From: Diogma glabrata
Lineage: Eukaryota > Arthropoda > Insecta > Diptera > Cylindrotomidae
NCBI GenBank assembly: GCA_963693315.1
Contig: OY856187.1
Span: 390,935,269 to 390,999,268 of the forward strand
DNA length: 64,000 bases
Direction of reading: 5' to 3'
The notes below the pieces were generated by a model. The model was not told the origin of the DNA. It saw nothing but the letters and a program-made list of their open reading frames with translations, and did not search any database. Shown here one piece after another: positions 55,404 to 64,000 of the stretch (its first letter is position 1; each line of letters opens with the position of its first letter). The translations under genes were made by a program, and so were the position numbers.

Positions 55404-56565
55404 AGAGGCATATTCCAGGGAGACTCCTTAAGTCCCCTTTGGTTTTGCCTCGTTCTCAACCCACTGTCAAACTTATTAAATCGATCTGGGCTTGGATTCC
55501 AAATAAAACACCAAAAGAAGTTAAACATAAAATATCGCACCTCCTCTATATGGATGATCTGAAGCTGTATACGTCATCGAAAGAGCACTTAGATATGCTC
55601 CTGAAAATGGCAAGTGCATTTTCGGATGATATACGTCTGGAGTTTGGAATGGACAAATGCAAAACACAGCACATAGAAAGGGGACAACGAATGCCTGGAG
55701 GATTCGAGCTTCAAGATGGACTTTTCATAGAGCCCATTGAGGAGGGAGATTACTACAAGTATCTCGGAATCCAACAATCACGAAACATTCACCACAAAAA
55801 AATCAAACAAACAATACACACACACAGAGTAAATAGCATTTAAAAACACAACTTAATGGTAGCAAAGCAATACAATCAAAGCTATAAACACATACGCTGT
55901 TCCAATACTAACGTAATCCTTTAGTATCATCAAATGGACAAAAACAGACCTTGAAGCTCTTCAAACAAAAACACGCACATTATTCACAAAATACATCACC
56001 CAAAATCAGCCGTAGAGCGTTTTACATTACCTCGCTCCCAAGGGGGCCGAGGGGTTATTGATATAGTTAATTTACACAATAAACAAATAAAAACACTGCA
56101 TAAATTTTTTCCACAACAAAAAGCTCACTTCAAACCTCACCAAACCTACACCAAACCTACACCAACCTACACTCATCACCTACACCTAAACCATTCACAC
56201 CTTTAAACTTAAATAGTACACAAGAAAATACACAAACCATAGTACCAAACACAGAAAAAGTGCAGGCATGGAAACAGAAGGCGCTCCATGGAAGGTTCCC
56301 GCACGAACTCAACCAATCTTATGTCGACAAAGTTGCGTCGCACTCCTGGTTGAGTGGAAGCGGAATTTTTTCGGAAACCGAAGGCTTCATGTTTGCTGTA
56401 CAGGCCCAAACTGTACTAACTAAAAACTACAGAAAATACATTTTAAAAGATCCAACAGTATTGTCAGATGCATGCCGAAGATATCACAATAAGCCAGAAA
56501 TCATACAACACATCACAGGATCATGTAACCACATGGCAAACACAGACATGATCAAAATTTTTGTT
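55404..56565 (+). pseudogene. R4/R2-like LINE, RT C-terminal part
   Basis: Begins at RT motif B, GIFQGDSLSPLWFCLVLNPL, then LLYMDDLKLYTSSKEHLD with the catalytic MDD (about 55545), LEFGMDKCKTQHIERG and YYKYLGIQQ, a frameshifted INTYAVPILT and LAPKGGRGVIDIVNLHNKQIK. It ends with KVASHSWLSGSGIFSETEGF, NYRKYILKD and the C-terminal Cys/His motif DACRRYHNKPEIIQHITGSC, where one zinc-binding Cys is Tyr. These features mark the R4/Dong-like branch of site-biased LINEs. Endonuclease and 5' RT are missing; stops at 55841 and near 56010. Confidence 0.85.
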
Positions 56566-58974
56566 TTTTCGATTTTACTCCTTTGGAGCAGATTACATTT
56601 TTCTGTTCTTTCATTCAATTTGCAAAAGAACAAAATTAGTCATCCTTTATATTCATTTTTCTAACAATACATGAATAATTGAACGAATCATTTGAAGCAT
56701 TTTACGTTGGAAAGCATCAAATTTGAAGCAAAAATAAAAGTTTTGAGTATTTGAAAGAAAATATTTATTTCAATTTAGTAGCAAGAACGATATTTTATTA
56801 TTTTCACTCCTGTATGTGGGAGTGTTATATTTTTTTTAAGCTGCGCACTCTGAAAGAACAAAGTAAAGGAGTGATATAAGTAGCGTTTCAAACTCTGTTT
56901 AAAACACACTTTAGCTAGGTAGCTCAAAAGTAAAATTATTATTTTCTAATTTATAATTTTTTTTCTCAATAAAGAACTAAGGAACTAAAGAATAAAGAAC
57001 TTGATAAATGGTATAGATTTTCAAAAGATAGAACGAGAGGCATAGGCGAAGCGCGAGTTTTTAAGAATGGGATGCTGCGTTCTAAATAATATTCCACAAT
57101 AACTACTATTAAAACTCAAAAATAGCCTATTTTAAGAAACATAGTACGTTTTGCTACAAGATATGGAAACGCTGCTTTTTCGTGAATGATATTTATTATA
57201 AATTATTTAATTAAAAATCGACGACATACCATTTAAAATTCATATTCTATTTTTCATTGTTACTTTGTCTTAAAAACTATTTGATAAAGATACCTTAGCA
57301 ACTACAATTTGTTATCTAGCAAATATGATTTTATACACTAGAGGAAAAAACGATTTTCAAAGGAGATTAAATCTGCATAAAAAAAGAATTCATTTGCTAT
57401 TGTATTTTCTATTACTTTTAATTAAAGACGCTTACCATTAAAGAACAAACTTGTTTCACTTTAATCTACTCTCCCTCGAGCAAGTTGTGTAATTGAAAAG
57501 CATTTCATTTTACTAATTTATTTAGATCGGCGGCTACAAACATGTTTTTGTATTTTTTATAATAAAATGGACTAGTCAGATAAAAATAATAATGGACTAG
57601 TCAGATCAATCATAAGCTCAAAATAATTATTTTAAAATAAGAATAAAATTGTGTATTTATATTTGAAATATTTTTAAAGTTTATGCGTTCCATTTGTGAT
57701 CTACTCAAAACTTTTAAGTTATTTTGTTCTAAAGGAACAGTTTTTATTTAATATCCGAAGCAGTTGTTTGCTATGAATTATCAATGCACAAAACGGCAAG
57801 GAAAATAAATAAATTTTGCGGTAAAAACTTGATCCTCTGGTTTGAAACGCAAAATTCAATCCATTTTAAAAATTGCATTTATTTATATGTACTAATTTTG
57901 GAACATAAATATGGTTGTTACAAAGCAGCTCATCTCATCAGATACATGAAAAAATTTCTTTGCTTAATATATCAAAGTATGGACTATGGTTTTATATTAT
58001 TGAAATTCACCAAGGGAAAAAATTGTTGTATTTGTTGATTGGTTCTATCCTAACAAACAATCGAGAAATAGAACCTACATAATTTAGAAATCAGTGGGTC
58101 CTCTATTTTCTTATTGAAAAATATGTTGATATATTAATACAAAACTGGTTTGGAAACTGTTCTGCAATAATTTTTAATTAATAATGCACCATAATTATTT
58201 ATTCAAACATTTGTAATTCAAACAATAAATCCAAATTCTTATTAAAAATCAATACATACTTTGATGTAAAGTAGTAAAACGTAGCTAAACTAAAACAATT
58301 AAACCAGTACATATAAGCTAAAACAAAACAGATTTACGGTAGTACTACTATGATAGTATATGATATGCTATAAGCAACACAGCATCTACTGCTATGGTTT
58401 TTGTTTGATTTTTTTCGTTTTTTCTTTTCCTATTTGTGTTTCTTCTTCTTTTTTGCGTACAAATATTATAATTCCGTACGCTGCAAGTTGGACAGCTTCT
58501 TGTATATTATTTGGACGAAATAAATAAATATTTTGATTGCGTTGAAGTTTTTTTTATAAATATTAGGAATTAATATAATTAAATAATAATAATAATATTT
58601 ATATGGAAATATTTGTATAATTTTACAGAAACTTTGAAGATTTATTTTAAATAAATACTAAAGTATTGAAAATTTATTGAATGATGGTTGATAAAATCTT
58701 TATTAAAAAACAATCGTTAATTTGAAAAAGAGCGGCCTGTTTTAAAGGGAAGCAGTGCTTCCCTAGCATCCAAAGACGCTTCGCCTATGACGAGAGGTAT
58801 GCTTTATACCTCTTATACTTACAGAATACAGAAAAGATATTAATTATTTAGTAAAATTAAAATAAATTGTTTCAATTGTTTTGCAGTCTTTACTTATTTA
58901 ACAAAAGTTTTAAGCTACTATAAATGGTAAATTTATACTAATTTTTAAAATTATATTTAAAAAGTTCTCCTGCA
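56566..58974. other. No recognised gene; small repeats
   Basis: 57294-57378 is an inverted partial copy of repeat G (AACTACAATTTGTTATCTAG, TTTCAAAGGAGATTAA). ATGGACTAGTCAGAT is duplicated at 57567-57610. 58746-58762 contains the palindrome GGGAAGCAGTGCTTCCC; CAGTGCTTCCCTAGC (58753) could be a hAT-type terminus for the element downstream. The 84-codon frame at 57784-58038 has no motif. Confidence 0.45.
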
Positions 58975-59469
58975 AATCAAGACGGATAGAAAACGTTTAC
59001 GTAAATTCTCATACGATATTGAATTGGACTATCCTTTTATAAAAAAATCAAAATATAACGACGCAAAAGTTTATTGTATTACCAGTCGGAGTGAATTTGC
59101 AAATTAACAGTGGACATTATGATATTAAAAGACATATAGATACAGATAAACATAAAAAAGCGTTGCTATAGCCTATAAGCCGCCAGCTGTAGTAGCATAA
59201 ACAAGTTTTGTTGTTATTTTCTTTTCTTGTTGTTATTTAACATTGACAAAAAGTTAGTTGCAGTTTGCGCTGATAACACGAACAACAATTTTAGTGATGT
59301 CACGTCAAGGGGTGAAAATTTAAAAGCAAGCTAAACGCGAATTAGAACCAGAATGTTTTGGGTATTGGATTCGCAGCCCGTATTCTAAATAATGCAATAA
59401 GAAGTGCTGCTGATTTAAATGGCAGTGTTAAAAAAATTTGGATATTTTACTGTCTTTACTGGTTTAAGT
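58975..59469 (+). pseudogene. hAT transposase remnant, N-terminal part (split)
   Basis: Codons for ELDYPFIKKSKYNDAKVYCI-TSRSEFA, then, shifted, NSGHYDIKRHIDTDKHKK form the C-x2-C ... H-x4-H zinc finger common at the start of one hAT lineage; the second Cys is Ser. Further on come KLVAVCADNTNNNFSDV and GIGFAARILNNAIRSAAD (about 59355-59415), the RNase-H-like core around the second catalytic Asp. The frame is cut at 59469 by a hAT insertion and resumes in phase at 62796/62804. Confidence 0.75.
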
Positions 59470-59640
59470 TAGAGTTTGCAAAAAACCGGATTTTAATAAA
59501 CCGCGGTTTCAGGTTTTCAATTTGTAGAAACCTGCGGTTACGGTTCGGTTTTCGGTTTTTGGTTTTTATTATAATGTGCTCAATTCAATGCAAAGATATT
59601 TACTTTATTTAATATATTTCTTCTTGTATCAAATAAGATT

Positions 59641-60150
59641 AGTTTAAGTGAATGATCGCTAAAGCGAGATATTAATTTACGACTAAAATTATCTGAAACC
59701 GAAAAAACGCGTTCAGATTCGGTGGGTGGATTACGCCTTTATCAAAAATTGCCTGTCTTATGAAATTTGACCATGTAATACCTCTAATAGAAAAACCGTC
59801 TTTTGTGGCCAATTCTCCAACAATCTAGAGATGCTTTGTTCATAAAATAAACTAATGTTTTTTGTGTGAGTTTCTAATTAGATTTGTTGAAGCAACATTT
59901 GTGTCAGAATTGTGTGGCCTTTTACAAAAAAATTTATGAACATTTCGCATGTGGTTTATCATTGCAGACGTAGAACCCTTAGAATTGTTCACGCATCTGT
60001 TCCACTTTTCTTACATTTAGCTCTATTGTTGGCATTGTTTGGAGATGAAATTTTTGTAAAATATTCCCAAACTGCTGTTGATGATGATGACATATTTTTT
60101 TTTGAATATTGTTGCTTTGCAATTTCAACTGCGAATAGTGTGAAGTGTAA
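59641..60150 (-). pseudogene. hAT transposase C-terminal remnant
   Basis: Minus strand 59735-59641 reads PPTESERVFSVSDNFSRKLI-SRFSDHSLKLI, the hAT C-terminal dimerisation motif (S-E-R-x-F-S ... R-x-S-x). Upstream (60110-59900) there are traces such as NVRKVEQMREQF. Many stops; the remainder of the gene is displaced by the TA microsatellite and the nested element. Confidence 0.65.
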
Positions 60151-60223
60151 AAGTAAATTATTTAATATATGTTCGTTATTATTAACAACAGTTTATCAAT
60201 TACCTATTATTTTTATAGTATAT

Positions 60224-60384
<161 letters not shown>

Positions 60385-60514
60385 AGTCTTACCCAATCAA
60401 CAAATTCAAATTTAGCGATAAACAAAGTTATTGTTTTTGTTGATTTTGTGTTAGGTTCAATACGAAACGAAATGAAGATCACAAATGCATTACTACTTTG
60501 ATTCAAAATTAAAG

Positions 60515-62575
60515 TACACCGAGAAAAAAAAATAGTTGGTTGCAATAAAAATGGTGATTAATATTAATAAATTGGTAGTTAAAAATGACTAACTACGCCC
60601 GTAGTGAAATTTAGTTGTTTTAAATACATAAGGGTAGTAATATGTGCAATACTCTGTGTTGAAAAGTAATAAAATTTTTTATTATTTTTAATACAAAATT
60701 TTGTAAAACTTACTTTCGACGTAGTAATTTTAAATACGAAAGATATTGGTGATTTTAAGTCGTAATTGGCTTTACTATGTTTCTTTGTATAAATTAAAAG
60801 TACTAGAGTTGTTTTGTATACGATTGGTAGTATAAACAATTGTTGAGATTAGTAGTTTTCACAACTATAAACAAAATATCGTAGTAATTATAAAAATAAC
60901 AAATATTGATTTTTATTACCTACTGGTAGTAATTTCAGTTATTGAAAGTAGTAGAAACAATAACTTTTTTTTCAAAATTAATTGTTTATTTATTTTTTTA
61001 GAAAAATGTTATAAAAATATTGACACGACTCGTTGTCTTTACCACATAATTAAAAAATTGTGAAATCGATTTTATTTCATCGAACTCCACCCGTGATCCT
61101 ACCCATTTGTTAGTTTGGGAGGTACCAGGTGAGCTACAAAACGATGAAACTGTTGTAGCTGTAGCAACTAAATCCTGAAAAATAAATTTAGTTATTTAAA
61201 ATATTATTTTTAACAATAACAAATCCTCACATTTTCTTTCTTCCACTTTTATTCATTGCTACGGAATATAATATAACTCTTTGATAAGTACTAAAATCCA
61301 TTTTCCACTTATCAACAATTAAATTATGTAATTTAAAACTATCATCTGTAAAAGCAATGGTTTCAACACCATCATCATCAACACCATCTCTTTTTATATT
61401 TTCATTTCCAGACACACACTCCGTAGACTCAAGCACAGATTCAATTATTAAATCATCGTCATAAATTACAACATCGTCACTTCCAAAAATATCCACATAT
61501 TCCATTTTAAATATTACAATAGTAAATGCCACTTTAAAACCTTTAACTCTCAAAAATGTAATGAGGAAACAACATGTTTATTCCTGTTTAGTTAAAAGTC
61601 AAATAATACCAGTATAATAAAATGAATTACGGTAGTAGATATTTTACTATTTTGAGTAGTTGAAGCTACTACGCTGAGTATTATTAGTGCACATATAATA
61701 TATTAGTATAGGTTAGTTGCAATTAAATATTAAAAAATTACTTGTTGTATTGTACAACATGATTTCAACAAAATTTAAACGTTAAAACAAACGTTTTAAC
61801 GATTTTTATATATATTTATAATTTATATATATACACAACAAAATAATAAAGTTAAATAAATTAATTAATGTAAAAAAATTAAAACATCTTGAAAAGAATT
61901 TTTAACTCTAACAGCGTTTGAATCATTTGGCAAATAGTATAAATGAATGGGCGAGCCATCGAAATCCTCGATATTTTTAAAATAAATTTGTTCGTTCCCT
62001 ATTATGTATGATTTAAAATGAATATCATAAGTTTTAATTTCAAAATTTTTACAATAAACATAGATGTTATTATTTTTGATTAATAAATGTTCAATTTCAA
62101 ATAAATCGAATTTATCGTTTATAATGTCCTTAATTCCTTAATCTCCCTAATTCTTCCTCTCTAATTCCACATTTGAAACACTTCATGATTAGATTTTTTA
62201 TCAACCATTTTTACATTAAGAGCAAAATTCTACATAACCTTGTTTTAGAGAAATGTGTTTTAACCCTAAAACATTCATTTCATTCATCTATAATGCAGTT
62301 GTATTAACTATATTTTGTAATAAAAATTGTAGCAATAGTATTGTTTTATCATTTCAAATATTAATTGTTACTACCAAGTTTTAGTTAAAATAACTAGATT
62401 TAATAACTATTTATTTTCACTATTTTTTTTATTAGGAACAAATACCTCAATCCTTAAAATTAGTACGTGTAATCATATTTACTACTGACATTTGTATATT
62501 TAATAACTTAAAAGACAGTTGTAATTTCAACTACAGCGTAGTTAATTTTTTACTACACGTATTTTTCTCGGTGTA
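60515..62575. mobile_element. 2.06-kb DNA element with TACACCGAGAAAAA ends
   Basis: Perfect 14-bp inverted ends TACACCGAGAAAAA (60515-60528) and TTTTTCTCGGTGTA (62562-62575) lie inside the hAT insertion. Subterminal regions share weak inverted similarity (AACTACG...GTAGT) and many GTAGT/ACTAC words. If TA is the duplicated target, the repeats are 12 bp. No transposase motif that I know is present, so the superfamily is undetermined. Confidence 0.7.
61227..61553 (-). other. Unrecognised acidic ORF inside the 2.06-kb element
   Basis: A 108-codon minus-strand frame with an acidic stretch (MEYVDIFGSDDVVIYDDDLI, DGVDDDGVETIAF). Downstream, after GTGAGG at about 61231 and TTTATTTTTCAG near 61180, another open stretch reads DLVATATTVSSFCSSPGTS-QTNKWVGSRVEFDEIKS. 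A ~55-bp intron is suggested, but the phases do not join without a stop, so either the intron is not real or the gene has decayed. No family recognised. Confidence 0.3.
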
Positions 62576-62795
62576 GCTATTATAAATTATTACTTAGTTG
62601 TTATAGCTTAATCCTTAAACCAATTACTGCTAGCCTCTTCTTTGAATCAGTAGACAACACATAAATTAAATTTAGACAGAAAATATAGAAAATAAATTAA
62701 AATTTAAAATTTGTTGAAAACCGGTTTACGGTTACAATTTGATACGCTGGATACCGCGTTTTCGGTTTTCGGTTAACCGAACCGTGCAAACTCTA

Positions 62796-63010
62796 GTTTA
62801 AGTTGAAGGAGTTTTGCGGCAAAAGTAATGTCGAACATAACCAACTTATTGGATACAGTGAAACTCGCTGGCTGGCGGTAATTAGCCAGCACTAGAAAGA
62901 ATTTTGAAAATGTACGAACCACTGTAAGCACATTTCCTAGCGGTTGAAAAATGTCCAATTAAAATAAAAGAACTTTTTGAAGAGTTAAATAGTAAACAAA
63001 AAGTAAAGGA
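62796..63010 (+). pseudogene. hAT transposase remnant, continuation after insertion
   Basis: From the second GTTTAAGT the frame reads FKLKEFCGKSNVEHNQL, then GYSETRWLAV (the T-R-W block of this hAT lineage), a stop, and in another phase YEPL-like and KCPIKIKELFEELNSKQKV residues. This follows directly on the core at 59355-59469. It decays by 63010; no C-terminus is recognised. Confidence 0.75.
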
Positions 63011-63232
63011 AAGCATTAAATAGTAAATTTATGCACAATCTAGATAGTACGTTTTCACCGTCCCACTTTCTCGCAATAGAAATTCTAATTAGTTAGTATT
63101 TGGAACAATGTTTGCATTTTGTCCCATTTTTTTAACGATTTGGCTCTGGTCAGTTTAGGATAGACATAACTCTTTCTCTCTGAGACAAATAAAGGAAAAC
63201 AAAAAAAAAAAAAAAACGATTCGACATAAGAG

Positions 63233-63290
63233 GAGTCACGTAGGGATTGCAATCCCGTGGTGTTTTATGGATCCTGGGACTACGTGACTC
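63233..63290. repeat. Short inverted repeat GAGTCACGTAG
   Basis: GAGTCACGTAG (63233-63243) and CTACGTGACTC (63280-63290) flank GGGATTGCAATCCC and GGATCC dyads; CCCAGGAT words continue to 63320. An A16 run lies just upstream (63201-63216). Possibly a small MITE. Confidence 0.55.
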
Positions 63291-63329
63291 ATAAATTTTA
63301 AATCCCAGGATGCCCAGGATTGTATAGAA

Positions 63330-63744
63330 AAACCATCCTTTTTTTGATGCTGCACGATCTGCTGTCGTTTACAAATTCACTCTCTGAACAGTTACAAAGC
63401 AAGGATATCATAATTTCTAGCACAAGCGCTTTAATTAAAACTACTTTCTTGATGCTTAAACAATGCAGAGATGATACTAAATTTAAAATTATTTTTAACA
63501 AATGAAGGGATTTTGCAGAACTTTGCGGCATTCGCTTCGATGAAACGACACCAGAAGACAAAGATCTAGCAGGGTAACCGAGGTAGCTCAAAATCATTTT
63601 ATTTTTATTTCTAAGTCCATGCATTTAAATGCTTTTAAATATATGTGTGTATAAAAATGTGTATGTTATGTTTTACGAAAAAAATCTTTTTATGTCATTT
63701 AAATTCTCGCCCCCCCCTAGGATTTTGGTGAAATGACGCCTCTG
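63330..63744 (+). pseudogene. hAT (ZMYM1-like) transposase fragment and 3' terminus
   Basis: Plus-strand codons LLSFTNSLSEQLQSKDI, SSTSALIKTTFLMLKQCRDD and, after a stop, RDFAELCGIRFDETTPEDKD match the helical insertion of ZMYM1-like hAT transposases (L-Q-S-K-D ... R-x-D/E ... F-A-x-x-x-G-I). The catalytic Glu and C-terminus are missing. The segment ends GGTGAAATGACGCCTCTG (63744), the inverted hAT terminus CAGAGGCGTC. It appears to belong to a different hAT family from 58975-63010. Confidence 0.6.
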
Positions 63745-63794
63745 GTCTATGGTCTGGCAATATAAAGACTTTAAAACACAATTTTTAGTCAATA

Positions 63795-64000
63795 TTACTT
63801 CGGTTTGAAAGACCTAAGTATTACATTGTCGAGAAAAAAGTGGAAATCTTACCCCCACTTTTTTGTAATTTCTCGACGTTTTAGGTCATAACGATTCTAG
63901 AAAAGTACAAAATAATGTGTGTCTGCACAGTTGAAAAAGTTACTGCCACTTTTAATACAAGATTTGCTATATGGGTTATGTAAAACAAGTTATTATGAAA
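63795..64000. repeat. Second copy of the 25739 repeat family, cut by window end
   Basis: ACTTCGGTTTGAAAGACCTA, TCTTACCCCCACTTTTTTG, TTTCTCGACGTTTTAGG and AACGATTCTAGAAAAGTA match the first ~140 bp of the element at 25739 in the same orientation. Confidence 0.8.

Noticed and set aside
63298..63624. 108-codon minus-strand frame
   Set aside because: The opposite strand encodes recognisable hAT blocks, so this is its shadow.

Overview
This window looks like an intergenic or heterochromatin-like stretch of an AT-rich arthropod genome, probably an insect. Every recognisable coding segment belongs to a transposable element. The families seen (jockey/CR1-like non-LTR retrotransposons, an R4-like LINE, Penelope-like elements, Tigger/pogo and several hAT lineages including ZMYM1-like ones) are common in insects, but I cannot fix the order. 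I recognise no host gene, tRNA, rRNA or CRISPR array. One run of 200 N (46001-46200) is an assembly gap.

Layout. 1-742: end of a Tigger-like transposase and a small TA-flanked MITE. 2305-6190: hAT scrap, a 5'-truncated LINE (family A), then an inverted, internally deleted ZMYM1-like hAT with a Penelope-like fragment at its 5' side. 8880-16545: a degenerate ~67-bp tandem array split by a minus-strand LINE A, itself split by an apparently full-length plus-strand LINE (family B, 11205-15776) with two long intact ORFs. 18105-23155: non-coding hAT-type terminal element with a 78-bp minisatellite, a 1.2-kb fold-back, and a longer but broken LINE A. 25447-27389: two tandem MITEs, the second interrupted by a 1.6-kb repeat. 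28225-33735: dispersed repeats, a Penelope-like fragment joined to a LINE of family C, and a second LINE C copy tail to tail with it. 38150-44865: minisatellites, AT-rich arrays, MITEs and a 3.2-kb element with long terminal inverted repeats that carry internal tandem units. 48143-51000: repeated ~455-bp units, a short hAT-derived insertion and an AGATCT-dense island. 51067-56565: second, more complete ZMYM1-like hAT copy, holding two insertions that the first copy lacks, and cut off by an R4-like LINE. 58975-63744: remnant of another hAT split by a 3326-bp hAT insertion with a perfect 8-bp target duplication, which in turn carries a 2.06-kb element of unknown class.

The genes do not form a pathway; what unites the window is nesting. 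Paired copies inside the window (hAT at 3.4-6.0 kb and 51-55 kb; LINE A at 2.5, 10.5/15.8, 21.2 and 39.5 kb; LINE C at 30.7 and 33 kb) act as internal controls, showing empty sites, deletions and insertion order without an outside reference. LINE B is the only element that looks possibly competent; nearly all others have stops, frameshifts, deletions or lost catalytic residues.
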